This document shows, piece by piece, positions 1-10,714 of a DNA stretch of 64,000 bases (position 1 is its first letter; each line of letters opens with the position of its first letter). The stretch comes from Sporosarcina globispora. Its GTDB lineage: Bacteria > Bacillota > Bacilli > Bacillales > Cytobacillaceae. A program made the translations under genes and the position numbers. The stretch is from the NCBI RefSeq assembly GCF_001274725.1, contig NZ_LGUF01000007.1, positions 4,654,430 to 4,718,429 on the forward strand, read 5' to 3'. The notes beneath the pieces are model-generated. The model had not been told where the DNA came from. It did not search any database and saw only the letters and a list, made by a program, of their open reading frames with translations.

Positions 1-813
1 ATATGACTTTCTTCTGCGGGCACGTTCCGTTTCTGGATCTGGAAGCGGAATAGCTGATAGCAGTGATTGAGTATAAGGATGCATTGGGTTTGAATATAAA
101 TCTTCTGCTGGCGCAAGTTCTACCAGTTTACCAAAGTACATAACACCAATGCGGTCGCTGATGTATTTAACCATAGATAAATCATGAGCGATAAACAGGT
201 AAGTCAATCCCTTTTCGCGCTGCAGTTTTTTCATTAAGTTTACTACCTGAGCCTGGATGGAAACGTCTAATGCTGAAATTGGCTCATCAGCAATAATAAA
301 GTCAGGATCAACGGCAAGTGCGCGGGCAATCCCGATACGCTGCCTTTGTCCGCCTGAGAATTCATGAGGGTAACGATTAGCATGCTCTTTATTCAAGCCA
401 ACTGTTTCCAAAAGCTCATAAACCCTTTCCATGCGTTCCTTTTTACTCTTAGCCAAACCGTGAATATCGATGCCTTCAGCAATAATATCGGCAACCGTCA
501 TACGCGGGTTTAAGGATGCATAGGGATCCTGGAAAATCATTTGCATTTTACGATTAAACTTTTTAAGCTCTTTTACAGACTTTTTGCCGTGAACATCTTC
601 GCCTTCAAAAAGAACTTGCCCATCTGTTGCATCGTATAATCTGATAATAGTTCGTCCGGTAGTTGACTTTCCGCAGCCAGATTCACCTACAAGTCCAAGG
701 GTTTCTCCCTTAAAAATATCAAAAGTGATCCCATCAACTGCTTTTACCATATTGGGACGGCCTACATTAAAATGCTGTTTTAAGTTTTTAATTTCCAGCA
801 ACTTTTCTGCCAT
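1..813 (-). CDS. oppF: Oligopeptide ABC transporter ATP-binding protein OppF (3' end outside window)
   Basis: Second ATPase of the Opp peptide importer; it hydrolyses ATP at the cytoplasmic face of the OppBC channel. The 271 codons present show Walker A GESGCGKS at residues 43-50, a Q-loop ([10 protein letters not shown]), the signature FSGGQRQR and Walker B LIADEP-type sequence ([11 protein letters not shown]). The ATG at 813 follows a GGAGGG-type ribosome site lying inside the end of oppD, from which it is 2 nt apart. The frame stays open to base 1, so the C-terminal tail is missing because of the window edge, not a mutation. It is the last gene of oppABCDF, as in B. subtilis. Confidence 0.95.
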   Translation of the reverse strand, partial: MAEKLLEIKNLKQHFNVGRPNMVKAVDGITFDIFKGETLGLVGESGCGKSTTGRTIIRLYDATDGQVLFEGEDVHGKKSVKELKKFNRKMQMIFQDPYASLNPRMTVADIIAEGIDIHGLAKSKKERMERVYELLETVGLNKEHANRYPHEFSGGQRQRIGIARALAVDPDFIIADEPISALDVSIQAQVVNLMKKLQREKGLTYLFIAHDLSMVKYISDRIGVMYFGKLVELAPAEDLYSNPMHPYTQSLLSAIPLPDPETERARRRKSY

Positions 814-815
814 TA

Positions 816-1883
816 TTATTCCCCCTCCTTCACTAATACTGGCTTTTCAAATGTGGAGGATAATTGGCGCATACGTCTTTTTACAGCTTCAGGCGGCTCT
901 ACCTTTGGTGCATCCGGATGAAGAAGCCACGTTTTTGCAAAATGCGTTTCTGAAATTTGGAACATCGGCGGCTCTTCTTCAAAGTCAATTGCAAGTGCAT
1001 ATTGATTTCTCGCTGCAAATGCGTCTCCCTTAGGAGGATTTGTCAGATCCGGAGGTGTTCCTGGAATTGCAGCTAATTCAGCTTTATCATCATTTTCTAA
1101 GCTTGGCATTGACGCAAGCAAACCCCATGTATAAGGGTGTCGAGGGTCATAAAAAATTTCGTCTACAGTGCCCATCTCTACAATCTGGCCAGCATACATG
1201 ACAGCAACCCTGTCAGCAACATTTGCCACAACACCAAGGTCATGCGTGATAAAGATAATTGATGTATCCATTTTGTTTTGCAGATCTTTCATAAGCTCCA
1301 GTATTTGTGCCTGAATAGTAACATCAAGTGCTGTTGTCGGCTCATCAGCGATTAGCAGCTTTGGATTAGCTGCAAGAGCAATCGCGATCATAGCGCGCTG
1401 TCTCATACCGCCAGAAAATTCATGAGGATATTGATTTACCCTTTTCTCTGGCATCGGAATACCAACAAGCCTCAGCAATTCAATTGCTCTGTTTTTGGCA
1501 TCCTGTTTAGACATATTTTGATGTTTAACGAGAACTTCCATTATCTGGTTTCCAACCTTCATCGTTGGATTCAATGAAGTCATAGGATCCTGGAAAATCA
1601 TACTGATTTCTTTACCGCGAATTTTTTCCATTTGCTTTTCTGTTTTTGGTACGATGTCGTCACCGTTCAACAGGATTTGCCCGTCTGAAATTCGACCTGG
1701 CGGCATAGGTATTAACTTCATAATAGACTGGGAAGTAACACTTTTACCTGATCCGGATTCACCAACAATGGCAAGCGTCTCTCCCTTATGAAGGTCAAAG
1801 CTGACTCCCCGGACTGCTTTTACTGTACCTCCATATGTTTGGAATGAGACTTCTAAATTTTTTACTTCAAGCAATTTTTCCAT
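816..1883 (-). CDS. oppD: Oligopeptide ABC transporter ATP-binding protein OppD
   Basis: ATPase subunit of the Opp importer, 355 aa, the usual length. Walker A GESGSGKS is at 41-48, the signature FSGGMRQR and Walker [13 protein letters not shown] follow, and a C-terminal oligopeptide-transporter domain ends the protein. In that domain the cysteine motif common in this family (GCxFxxRC) reads [11 protein letters not shown], so the cysteines are gone; AppD and AppF in this window keep them. It sits 12 nt downstream of oppC and 2 nt before oppF in one operon. The choice between OppD and DppD rests on the whole operon and its place next to trpS. Confidence 0.95.
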   Translation of the reverse strand: MEKLLEVKNLEVSFQTYGGTVKAVRGVSFDLHKGETLAIVGESGSGKSVTSQSIMKLIPMPPGRISDGQILLNGDDIVPKTEKQMEKIRGKEISMIFQDPMTSLNPTMKVGNQIMEVLVKHQNMSKQDAKNRAIELLRLVGIPMPEKRVNQYPHEFSGGMRQRAMIAIALAANPKLLIADEPTTALDVTIQAQILELMKDLQNKMDTSIIFITHDLGVVANVADRVAVMYAGQIVEMGTVDEIFYDPRHPYTWGLLASMPSLENDDKAELAAIPGTPPDLTNPPKGDAFAARNQYALAIDFEEEPPMFQISETHFAKTWLLHPDAPKVEPPEAVKRRMRQLSSTFEKPVLVKEGE

Positions 1884-1895
1884 GTTCTCACTCCT

Positions 1896-2810
1896 TTATT
1901 TACGCATTCTTGGATCTAAGGCATCGCGCAAACCATCACCAACTACGTTAAATGCAAAAATGGTTAAACAAATAAACGTTGCAGGGAAAAATAAGCGCCA
2001 TGGGTAATAACGCATAGCCGGCAATCCATCATTGGCCATTGTTCCCCAGCTCGCAATCGGCGGTGTTAACCCAAGGCCAATAAAGCTTAAGAATGCTTCT
2101 GTAAAAATCGCAGAAGGGATCGTTAGCGTCATTGTGACTAGAATAGGCCCCATTGAATTTGGAATTAAGTGTTTGCCCATAATCCTGCTTGTATTTGCAC
2201 CAAGCGTTTTGGCTGCCAGAACATATTCCTGATTTTTAAGTGATAATACCTGCCCGCGGACAATACGGGACATATTAATCCATCCTGTTATGGACATTGC
2301 AATGATCATAGTAGACAATCCCTGTCCAAGTACAACCATTAACAAGATAACTAATAGTAAATAAGGTACACCATATAAAATATCGGCAAGGCGCATCATA
2401 CCTTCGTCAGTGCGTCCGCCTTTATAACCGGCGATACCGCCCCAAAGGACACCAATAATCAAATCAATTACTGCTGCTGCAACTCCAATGAAGATGGAAA
2501 TTCGTGCACCTTCCCATGTACGGGCAAATACATCACGACCAAGATCATCCGTGCCAAACCAATGTTCTGAAGACGGCGGCTGGTTTTTGTTGCTCAGATC
2601 ATTCGATGCATAATCATATGGAGTCATATATGGTCCAAAGATTGCCATGAAGATTAGTAACGTTAATAATACTAATCCAAACAGGGCAAGCTTGTTTTTT
2701 CGGAATCGGGTAAATACATCTTTCCAAAAAGACAGACTCGGTTTTGAAATTTTTTCAGCTTCACTAAGCTGTGTTCCGACTAACTTGAACTTATCTTTCG
2801 AAATCTGCAT
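1896..2810 (-). CDS. oppC: Oligopeptide ABC transporter permease OppC
   Basis: Inner-membrane channel subunit that pairs with OppB to move peptides of a few residues. The 304 aa protein has a cytoplasmic N-terminal arm, a first membrane helix near residues 38-60, and a permease core with the EAA-type loop (AAKTLGANTSRIMGKH), which docks on the ATPases. The motif WFGTDDLGRDVF between helices 1 and 2 is typical of OppC/DppC proteins. It starts at ATG 2810, 2 nt after oppB, suggesting translational coupling. Confidence 0.95.
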   Translation of the reverse strand: MQISKDKFKLVGTQLSEAEKISKPSLSFWKDVFTRFRKNKLALFGLVLLTLLIFMAIFGPYMTPYDYASNDLSNKNQPPSSEHWFGTDDLGRDVFARTWEGARISIFIGVAAAVIDLIIGVLWGGIAGYKGGRTDEGMMRLADILYGVPYLLLVILLMVVLGQGLSTMIIAMSITGWINMSRIVRGQVLSLKNQEYVLAAKTLGANTSRIMGKHLIPNSMGPILVTMTLTIPSAIFTEAFLSFIGLGLTPPIASWGTMANDGLPAMRYYPWRLFFPATFICLTIFAFNVVGDGLRDALDPRMRK

Positions 2811-2812
2811 AA

Positions 2813-3748
2813 TTACTCTCCTTTCTTCCCGCCAGCAAGTTTGATGCGTGGGTCGATGATTCCGTATGCAATGTCAACAAGGAGAATAGATACAAGCAAC
2901 AGAATACTGTAGAAAACTGTTACACCCATTATGACCGTATAGTCACGATTGTTGATACTTGTTACAAAGTGTGCACCAAGACCAGGAATTCCGAAGATTC
3001 TTTCAATAACGAAACTTCCAGTTAAAATACCTGCAGTCAGTGGTCCCATATAAGTTACAACAGGTAAAAGTGCGTTACGGATCGTATGCTTAACTGTAAT
3101 TACTCCCCTGCTTAAACCTTTTGATTTAGCAGTTTTAATATAATCATTCGCCAGAACTTCAAGCATGCTTGAACGAGTTAACCGCGCAATAAATGCCATT
3201 GGTGCTGAAGCCAATGCCACTGCTGGAAGAACGCTGTGCATAAATGATTCCCATCGTGCTACAGGGAAAATACCCATTTTTATTGCCAGGAAATATTGCA
3301 GGAATGATGCCATAATAAAAGAAGGTACAGAGATACCTAATACAGCTACTATCATTGCTGTGTAATCCGGCCATCTATTGTGTTTTAATGCTGCAATAAT
3401 TCCTAAAAGAACTCCTACTGCAACGGCTATAAAAATGGCTTCCATTCCAAGAAGAAATGAAACAGGAAAACCTTCATTAATCAAGTCGTTAACAGTTTGG
3501 CTTTTATATTTAAATGACGGGCCGAAATCCCAATTCACAATACGGACCAGATACTCCCAATACTGCTCATACCAAGGCTTGTCCAAGCCGAAGTGTGCAT
3601 TCAGGTTAGCTTCAATTTCGGGAGGAAGTTTTTTCTCAGATGCAAAAGGGTTTCCGGGTGCAATACGCATGAAGAAAAACGTTGCTGTAACAATCATCCA
3701 GAGAGACAGAAGCATGTACACCAAGCGTTTTCCAATATATTTCGCCAT
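2813..3748 (-). CDS. oppB: Oligopeptide ABC transporter permease OppB
   Basis: Channel subunit of the Opp importer, 311 aa with about six membrane helices and an EAA loop ([20 protein letters not shown]). The N-terminal pattern [15 protein letters not shown] is typical of OppB. I start it at ATG 3748 because GGAGGTG lies 7 nt upstream; a TTG two codons earlier overlaps that site. A strong hairpin separates it from oppA, so it is probably made in smaller amounts than the binding protein. Confidence 0.95.
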   Translation of the reverse strand: MAKYIGKRLVYMLLSLWMIVTATFFFMRIAPGNPFASEKKLPPEIEANLNAHFGLDKPWYEQYWEYLVRIVNWDFGPSFKYKSQTVNDLINEGFPVSFLLGMEAIFIAVAVGVLLGIIAALKHNRWPDYTAMIVAVLGISVPSFIMASFLQYFLAIKMGIFPVARWESFMHSVLPAVALASAPMAFIARLTRSSMLEVLANDYIKTAKSKGLSRGVITVKHTIRNALLPVVTYMGPLTAGILTGSFVIERIFGIPGLGAHFVTSINNRDYTVIMGVTVFYSILLLVSILLVDIAYGIIDPRIKLAGGKKGE

Positions 3749-3791
3749 TGTCAAACACCTCCAATATATTACTATGCCTTAATCAGAAACG

Positions 3792-3824
3792 AAGGTATAT
3801 GGGACAATTAATCCCATATACCTT
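3792..3824 (-). promoter_or_regulatory. Intercistronic hairpin between oppA and oppB
   Basis: A perfect 13-bp inverted repeat (arms 3792-3804 and 3812-3824, 7-nt loop) lies in the 88-nt gap after oppA. There is no U-run behind it on the transcribed strand, so it is more likely an RNA processing or stabilising stem that keeps oppA mRNA in excess than a full terminator. That role is inferred. Confidence 0.7.
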
Positions 3825-3842
3825 TCGTCTCGTTCATTATTT

Positions 3843-5489
3843 TTATTCGAAGTGTGCCCATTTATATTGAACATCACCAAGACCGGATACTGCGACATCT
3901 TTAAGATTCTCAGCCTGTACCCAGTTGTTAGTATAGAAGTAGATTGGAGCAACTGGCATAGCTTCCATGAAGATAGCTTCAGCGTCCTTCAATAACTGCT
4001 GTCGAGCTTCTGGGTCAGTTTCTGTTGCAGATTTAGCAAGCAGATCCTGGAACTCTTTGCTTTCCCATCCAGTATTGTTGTTTCCGCCATCAGCGTCACG
4101 GTACATTTCTAAGAAGTTGATGGCATCGTTAAAGTCACCCAACCAGCCCAAACGAGCCACTTGGTAATCCATTTGGTCTAATTTATCAAGATATACATTC
4201 CACTCTGCGTTATCTAGAGTTACTTCAACACCAAGGTTCTGCTTCCACATATCCTGAATCGCCTGGGCAATCTTTTGATGTGCTTCAGAAGTGTTGTAAG
4301 AAAGAGCTACAGCTGGAAGTTCAGAAGCATCTTTATATCCAAGCTCTTCAAGACCCTTTTGTAAATATTCTTTTGCTTTTTCTACATCATTGTCAGGGAA
4401 ATAACCCTTTTCGTTTTCTTCAAACATTGATGGAGGGACAATCGCCATTGCTGGAAGCTGTTCACCCTGAAGGATGTTATCAATTAGTTCCTGACGGTTG
4501 ATAGCATGTGCAAATGCCTTACGGATATTAACGTTATTAAATGGTTCTACAGTTGTATTAAACTTGTAATTGTAAATACCTGCGATTGGCTGAGTAACTA
4601 AGCGGCCTTCGTCTTTAAGAGCCTGCATAGCGTCAGTTGGAAGGGCACCAGTTGGAGCTCCAGCCCAATCTAGTTCACCATTGTCAAACATAGATAATTC
4701 AGTGTTAGGATCATTGATCATAACCATTTCAATGCTGTCAAGTTTAACAGTTTCAGCATCCCAGTATGTTTTGCTCTTTTCAAGAACAATCTTGTCACTG
4801 TGAGACCATTCAACCATATGGAAAGGCCCGTTAGTTGTAAAGTTTTCACCAGCATCAGTTGCCCACTTTGGGTTAGCTTCAGCAATTTTGCTGTTAACCG
4901 GTAAATAAGTATAGAAAGCTGTTAATTCTTCGAAGTAAGGAGTAGGGTTTACTAATTTTACTTCTAAAGTTTTGTCATCGATAGCTTTAACGCCAACAGC
5001 ATCCTTTTCACCTTTGCCTGTATTGAAAGCTTCAGCGCCTTCAATGTAGTAAAGCTGGTATGCATATGTTGAATTGTTAGCAGGATCCAATGCCCACTTC
5101 CAAGCATATTCAAAGTCTTTGGCTGTTACTGGGTCATCATTTGACCATTTCGCATCACGAATTGTGAAAGTATAAGTTTTTCCATCTTCAGAAACTTTGA
5201 TGTCTTCTGCCATTGCTTTTTCAGGTTTGCCATCAGGACCGATGCGTGTAAGACCTTCTAAAACATTTCGCAGAACAGTTCCAGAAGTTGAATCCTGTGC
5301 TAAACCTGGGTTTAAAGATGGTGGTTCAGTGTTGATGTTTACTCTTAACTCCTGCGGCACATCAGACTTTCCGCCGTCGTCTCCGCCTTTTTCGCCGCCA
5401 TCAGCATTGTCTCCTCCGCCGCTGCATGCAGCAAGGAACATGCTTAGCACAAGCAGCATGCTAAAAAAGATTGATAATCTTTTGTTCAC
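3843..5489 (-). CDS. oppA: Oligopeptide-binding lipoprotein OppA
   Basis: Extracellular solute-binding protein (SBP family 5) that captures peptides for OppBCDF; in B. subtilis the same system takes up Phr and competence peptides. The 548 aa protein has a lipoprotein signal with lipobox LAAC, so Cys22 is lipidated, followed by a Gly/Asp/Lys-rich linker and a full binding domain. The start is GTG at 5489, supported by an AGGGGG site about 8 nt upstream. It is the first gene of oppABCDF and faces away from trpS across a 0.9-kb gap, the same neighbour order as B. subtilis. Confidence 0.95.
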   Translation of the reverse strand: MNKRLSIFFSMLLVLSMFLAACSGGGDNADGGEKGGDDGGKSDVPQELRVNINTEPPSLNPGLAQDSTSGTVLRNVLEGLTRIGPDGKPEKAMAEDIKVSEDGKTYTFTIRDAKWSNDDPVTAKDFEYAWKWALDPANNSTYAYQLYYIEGAEAFNTGKGEKDAVGVKAIDDKTLEVKLVNPTPYFEELTAFYTYLPVNSKIAEANPKWATDAGENFTTNGPFHMVEWSHSDKIVLEKSKTYWDAETVKLDSIEMVMINDPNTELSMFDNGELDWAGAPTGALPTDAMQALKDEGRLVTQPIAGIYNYKFNTTVEPFNNVNIRKAFAHAINRQELIDNILQGEQLPAMAIVPPSMFEENEKGYFPDNDVEKAKEYLQKGLEELGYKDASELPAVALSYNTSEAHQKIAQAIQDMWKQNLGVEVTLDNAEWNVYLDKLDQMDYQVARLGWLGDFNDAINFLEMYRDADGGNNNTGWESKEFQDLLAKSATETDPEARQQLLKDAEAIFMEAMPVAPIYFYTNNWVQAENLKDVAVSGLGDVQYKWAHFE

Positions 5490-6118
5490 GGTATTAACCC
5501 CCTATTTAATTTCCTCAAACACTACTTTCCAATTCCCTACATAAAAAACACAACTGTGCGCCCCAGATATATTACTTAAATAGTCTGTTAATTCAATTTA
5601 AAAAATTTGCAGACTATTTAAAAGGCAACAAAAAAAGTAAGTTTATATTCTCTTAAAAGATAGATTATCCTTATATTCTGACAATTCAGATTAAATGGAT
5701 AAACCTATAATATGTAAGCTATAAACTTACTCAATATGCACCATACCCTCGCTATCTGGAGTGATATAGTTTTGTTTTAAATGTAACAAATTCGTAAAGA
5801 TTATGTTTGTTACGTTTATTATAAATAGTTTAAAAACTTATTGCAAGTGGCTTTTTGTACATGCAATTCAATCGAGTATGACATTTTTCGTCAAAAAGTC
5901 TTATAAATTAAGATTTTTTAGATTATAAAAAAATTTTTCATTTTAAGATTTTTTACTATTTTCGCAGAAAATATTTCCTATATATTACTAAATAATCCAG
6001 TAAAATGGATGCTATCACCGTGAATCGCTTTTTGTCATCTCTCCTTTTTATTGGCTTGATTTTTGTATCCGGATAGTATAATTTATAATATAATACAAAT
6101 AAAATTTAATTATCTTGT
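5490..6118. other. Long AT-rich intergenic region between oppA and the trpS leader
   Basis: About 630 bases with no credible gene. It must carry the oppA promoter (minus strand) and the trpS promoter (plus strand). Two inverted repeats stand out. GTAACAAA at 5783-5790 pairs with TTTGTTAC at 5806-5813. TATTTTC at 5957-5963 pairs with GAAAATA at 5967-5973; the latter recalls a CodY box but has a 3-nt instead of 1-nt centre. A candidate trpS promoter is TTGATT 6056-6061 with TATAAT 6077-6082, though its spacing is short at 15 nt. Confidence 0.5.
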
Positions 6119-6360
6119 CGGCAATGAAAAAAGAGTAGTACATTTACTGAGGGTTTAGCAGAGAGCCTGTGGAAGGTGCAAACAGGCAGCCCGGTAAATC
6201 GAATGGACTTTTGAGCCTCTGAATTTTTCAGGCGTTTCCCTGCGTTATCGGGGACCTATGCAATATTATGCATAGGGCAGAGTGACTCATTATTTGAGTA
6301 ATTAGGGTGGCATCGCGGACCATTCGTCCCTATTTTTATAGGGATGGATGGTCCTTTTTT
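6119..6360 (+). promoter_or_regulatory. Tryptophan T-box leader of trpS
   Basis: Transcription-attenuation riboswitch that reads the charging state of tRNA-Trp. Stem I carries an AGAGAG motif near 6160. The specifier triplet TGG lies at 6204-6206 in the usual context GAA-TGG-AC. The T-box sequence AGGGTGGCATCGCGG is at 6304-6318; its UGGC would pair with a GCCA acceptor end, which fits tRNA-Trp with discriminator G. A strong terminator hairpin with a T-run ends at 6360. Uncharged tRNA should favour the antiterminator and read-through into trpS. Confidence 0.93.
6317..6360 (+). terminator. T-box attenuator terminator
   Basis: GGACCATTCGTCCCTA pairs with TAGGGATGGATGGTCC and is followed by TTTTTT. 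The 5' arm overlaps the end of the T-box sequence, so terminator and antiterminator are mutually exclusive. Confidence 0.9.
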
Positions 6361-6414
6361 ATGTTTGCATCCCCAAAAATACTCTTTTCTGCCTGTCAAT
6401 TCATGATCATTTAA

Positions 6415-7423
<1,009 letters not shown>

Positions 7424-7425
<2 letters not shown>

Positions 7426-7448
7426 AAAACAGCCTAAGGCTGTTTTTT
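7424..7448. terminator. Bidirectional terminator between trpS and yjbA
   Basis: AAAAAACAGCC pairs with GGCTGTTTTTT around a 3-nt loop. It has A/T tracts on both sides, so it can end both convergent transcripts. Confidence 0.9.
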
Positions 7449-7455
7449 ATTTAAA

Positions 7456-8202
7456 TTAATTCACCTTTGAACCATGTTCCATTTCCCACAACTTCTCAAA
7501 AAATGGCTGTCCTTTTATTAAATTTTCACAAAACTTCTCATGTTTGGTGGACCAGCCATATTTACTTTCATCAAATAACTCATACCACGCCTCTTCAAAA
7601 TTCATTGACTGTATTTTCGAGTAGCGTTCAGGACTCCATTCCGTATACCAATAGCGGATTTCAGCATCATTTTTTGAGGAGTGAAGCTGGTCCAGCGCCA
7701 TAAACAGCAATTGTTTCAGCTGCCTTTCTTTTCTTGTCAGGCCTGCCATTAAATCTGGAGATGGAGAAAGAATATGAAATTCCTTTAATGCTGTTTGATC
7801 ATTAAATGAGTAGTTTGTGGTTTCCTGATTTTCAAGCATTTCATATGCCAGCTGCTCCTGCCGTGGAATGAGTCTGCTTTTTCTGATAGGGATATTATAT
7901 CCAATTGTATCTAATGCCAATATGCCTGTCCCATCTGATACAACAAAACAATACTCTAATTGGATGCGTTCATGATTTTTCCTTAAGTAAGCTTTTTGAT
8001 AAATGTCGTCTAACAGTTGTTGTGGCAGCTCAGAAAGGTCATTTTCAATATAATTAAAAAGAACCGGGTCAATCTTAAGCAGCGGAACCTGATCAAGCAA
8101 TTCTACGCCGTCATCTTTTCTCCATTCGTGAAAATGGCACACATTGTATCCATTCTCTTCTCCTTCAAACCAATTCACCCAAACATCATGAAGATACAAC
8201 AT
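7456..8202 (-). CDS. yjbA: YjbA-family protein of unknown function (DUF3603)
   Basis: A 248 aa soluble protein with no signal peptide or membrane helix. It is acidic, and Trp and Tyr are frequent. I recognise it as YjbA from its sequence and its place between appC and trpS, which is the B. subtilis position. No catalytic motif is evident and its function is not known. It reads convergent to trpS. Confidence 0.85.
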   Translation of the reverse strand: MLYLHDVWVNWFEGEENGYNVCHFHEWRKDDGVELLDQVPLLKIDPVLFNYIENDLSELPQQLLDDIYQKAYLRKNHERIQLEYCFVVSDGTGILALDTIGYNIPIRKSRLIPRQEQLAYEMLENQETTNYSFNDQTALKEFHILSPSPDLMAGLTRKERQLKQLLFMALDQLHSSKNDAEIRYWYTEWSPERYSKIQSMNFEEAWYELFDESKYGWSTKHEKFCENLIKGQPFFEKLWEMEHGSKVN

Positions 8203-8351
8203 TTTTCAACCCCCACTTCAACAAACTATTTGTCACTCAGTATGGGCAGCAGGCAGTAAATTTATTCCTTTATTCCACTTGCAAACCATTTTTTGTTATT
8301 AATAATAGAAATAAAATTGCTGCTATAAAAGGGTGTATTATCATATTCTCT

Positions 8352-8594
8352 TTATTCATCTTCACTTGAGCAGGGAAAATATATGCTTGCTGAGATAGTA
8401 AGAATTCCGATTGGCAGCAAATAACATTCCGGACGCGAGATGATAAAATCGATAAATTCTTTGAAGGAATATCCAGTTGTCAGCAAATTTAAATACCCTA
8501 TTAGACTGACTCCACCTGAAACAGCAATTCCAAACCCGGTTAATAGCCAAAATGCCCTAAATATCATTTTCTTTAATATATACGTGAGCCCCAA
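8352..8594 (-). CDS. Small two-helix membrane protein, function unknown
   Basis: An 80-codon frame with two hydrophobic segments (roughly residues 12-38 and 58-73) around a short polar stretch, ending in an acidic tail. I cannot name a family. The start is uncertain: TTG at 8594 or ATG at 8567, neither with a clear ribosome site. It lies in the same direction as yjbA and appC but between terminators, so it would need its own promoter. It could still be a chance frame, though the helix composition argues for a real protein. Confidence 0.45.
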   Translation of the reverse strand: MGLTYILKKMIFRAFWLLTGFGIAVSGGVSLIGYLNLLTTGYSFKEFIDFIISRPECYLLPIGILTISASIYFPCSSEDE

Positions 8595-8693
8595 AACAAT
8601 TTAATACTGCCATGTACTCACTCCCAGTCTTTTTTTACATGTATATGAAGGAATTTGTTAGGATATGTACAAGCCATTTACCTGAAGACAACA

Positions 8694-8720
8694 AAAAAAC
8701 GCCTGTTACAGGCGTTTTTT
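8694..8720 (-). terminator. Terminator of the app operon
   Basis: AAAAAACGCCTG pairs with CAGGCGTTTTTT around a TTA loop, directly after the appC stop. It is symmetric enough to work in both directions. Confidence 0.9.
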
Positions 8721-8721
8721 G

Positions 8722-9642
8722 CTATCTATTAGATTTAGGATTGAAGGCATCTTTCAAGCCTTCACCAATAAAGTTGATCGATAGGATTGTAAATGTTAAA
8801 ACCGCAGCTGGCGGAATCCATATCCACCATTTACTAGTTAATACATCAGGACTTCTTGCTTCCTGAAGCATGTTCCCCCAGGTAGGAATGTTGATCGGTA
8901 CACCGAATCCCAAGAAGCTTAGACCGGTCTCAGCTACAATCATTGCTGCCAGTGTAATGGTCGCCTGAACGATTATGGTTGACATTACATTTGGAAGCAA
9001 GTGCTTAAAAATCGTCTTAGGTGCAGAGCATCCGATGGAAACCGCACTCATTATATATTCATTTTCCTTCTCAGCCATAACCTTGCTTCGCACCAGACGG
9101 GCAGTTCCTGTCCAGCTGAGTACACTTATTACGAAGATAAGGGTTCCTGTACTTGATTCAATAAAAATTGATTTTAATACGATAACAAATAGCAGGAATG
9201 GAAAGTTCATCATAAAGTCTGTAAATCTCATTAGGGCATTATCCACCCAGCCGCCAAAATATCCCGCTGTAGCACCTACAAGAGTACCAATTGTAATAAC
9301 AGCGAGTGTGATAGAGAATGCAAGCAAGAGTGAAGTCTTGCCGCCATGAAGAGTTCTGGCAAACACGTCTCTGCCTGACTTATCGGTACCAAAGTAGTGA
9401 TCAGCAGACGGTTCTTTGCTCATTTGTGTTAAATTGATCTTAGCTGTTTCCTCAACAGGCATAGTTAGCGGCTCAGCCAATACGGACATTGCACAGACAA
9501 TCAGCAAGAATACTAAACTGATTATGGCTATTTTATTGCGCAAAAACTTGCGGCGGGCGAGAGCCCATGGTGATTGACTCTTCTGCGGCTTAGCAGGTTC
9601 CACTAAACCGGGCGAAGTTTGATGTGAAATTGAAGGTTCCAT
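8722..9642 (-). CDS. appC: Oligopeptide ABC transporter permease AppC
   Basis: Channel subunit of the second peptide importer, 306 aa. A cytoplasmic N-terminal arm of about 30 residues precedes the first helix; the YFGTDKSGRDVFART motif and an EAA loop (SAVSIGCSAPKTIFKHLLPN) follow. It is the last gene of appDFABC, 12 nt after appB, and is followed by a strong terminator. The assignment as App rather than Dpp rests on gene order with yjbA and trpS. Confidence 0.92.
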   Translation of the reverse strand: MEPSISHQTSPGLVEPAKPQKSQSPWALARRKFLRNKIAIISLVFLLIVCAMSVLAEPLTMPVEETAKINLTQMSKEPSADHYFGTDKSGRDVFARTLHGGKTSLLLAFSITLAVITIGTLVGATAGYFGGWVDNALMRFTDFMMNFPFLLFVIVLKSIFIESSTGTLIFVISVLSWTGTARLVRSKVMAEKENEYIMSAVSIGCSAPKTIFKHLLPNVMSTIIVQATITLAAMIVAETGLSFLGFGVPINIPTWGNMLQEARSPDVLTSKWWIWIPPAAVLTFTILSINFIGEGLKDAFNPKSNR

Positions 9643-9654
9643 ACTCCCACCTAC

Positions 9655-10620
9655 CTAACTTAAACGAATACGCGGATCTACTAAACCGTATAGCAAATCT
9701 GCAACTAAATTTCCAATAAGCGTTAAAATGGTCAACATCATGGCAATAGCCATCATAACAGAATAATCACGTGCGTTAACTGATTCTACGAATAAATAAC
9801 CGATGCCAGGGTATGTGAAAATGGTTTCTGTGATAATTGCCCCGCCAAAAAGGTTGGCAATATCAAATCCAAGCAATGTAACAATAGGAATGATTGAGTT
9901 TCTTAGAATATGCTTATTATAAATCGCAGATTCTTTCGTACCTTTAGCTCTTGCAGTACGAACATAATCCTTGCGAGAGCTTTCGATCATATCATTTCTT
10001 AAAAACTGTGTATAAGCGGCAGTAGCCATGGCTCCTAATACGATAGCCGGCAGTACTGTATGCTTTGCTTTACTTAAGTAATATTCAAGTGTTCCTGCCT
10101 CGACTCCACTGCCTATACTTCCGCTGGCTGGAACCCATCCAAGATTAATCGCAAAAACATAAATGGCAACCAATGCCGCAACAAAGCTAGGTATTGCAAG
10201 TGCAAGATAGTTAAATCCGGAAACTAAATAATCTCCAAAACTATAGGCAAACCGTCCAGAGTATCTTCCCATTAAAAAGGCCAATAAATAAGTAATTAAA
10301 AGTGCTGATAATCCTAATATGATTGTGTTCGGCAAACGGTCACCGATAAGTTCCATTACCGGGCGCTTATGAACAAATGAATCTCCAAAATCTCCTTGGA
10401 CCACTCCACCCATCCAGCGTACATACTGTACAGGAATAGGATCATTCAATCCCATCTTCTCACGCATTTCTTCAATATACTCCGGGTCTGAGTTTAGAGG
10501 GTCAATTTTTCCAGATAGTGCATCCCCAGGCATTAGCTTCGCCAAGGTGAAAACCACTACTGAGATAAGGAAAATAATTGGAATCATACCTATAAGCCGT
10601 CGAATTGTGTACTGTAGCAT
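9655..10620 (-). CDS. appB: Oligopeptide ABC transporter permease AppB
   Basis: Partner permease of AppC, 321 aa, with the typical opening LQYTIRRLIGMIPIIF and an EAA loop (TARAKGTKESAIYNKHILRN). I start it at ATG 10620, with AAGGGG 7 nt upstream; an ATG two codons earlier is too close to that site. A hairpin separates it from appA. Confidence 0.92.
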   Translation of the reverse strand: MLQYTIRRLIGMIPIIFLISVVVFTLAKLMPGDALSGKIDPLNSDPEYIEEMREKMGLNDPIPVQYVRWMGGVVQGDFGDSFVHKRPVMELIGDRLPNTIILGLSALLITYLLAFLMGRYSGRFAYSFGDYLVSGFNYLALAIPSFVAALVAIYVFAINLGWVPASGSIGSGVEAGTLEYYLSKAKHTVLPAIVLGAMATAAYTQFLRNDMIESSRKDYVRTARAKGTKESAIYNKHILRNSIIPIVTLLGFDIANLFGGAIITETIFTYPGIGYLFVESVNARDYSVMMAIAMMLTILTLIGNLVADLLYGLVDPRIRLS

Positions 10621-10660
10621 TTCCATTCCCCTTACCAAACAAAAATTTATTCGCTGTTAA

Positions 10661-10700
10661 ACTGACAATCAATGGGGGGGAATTCCCCCATTGATGCAGT
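10661..10700 (-). promoter_or_regulatory. Intercistronic hairpin between appA and appB
   Basis: An 11-bp GC-rich stem (10668-10678 with 10685-10695) is extended by a further ACTG/CAGT pairing. No U-run follows on the minus strand. It occupies the same position as the oppA-oppB hairpin, so it probably stabilises appA mRNA or lowers read-through. Confidence 0.7.
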
Positions 10701-10714
10701 TTACTTCTATCCCT

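Noticed and set aside
5957..5973. TATTTTC-GCA-GAAAATA as a CodY box for oppA or trpS.
   Set aside because: The 3-nt centre does not fit the 1-nt centre of the CodY consensus; kept only as an inverted repeat.
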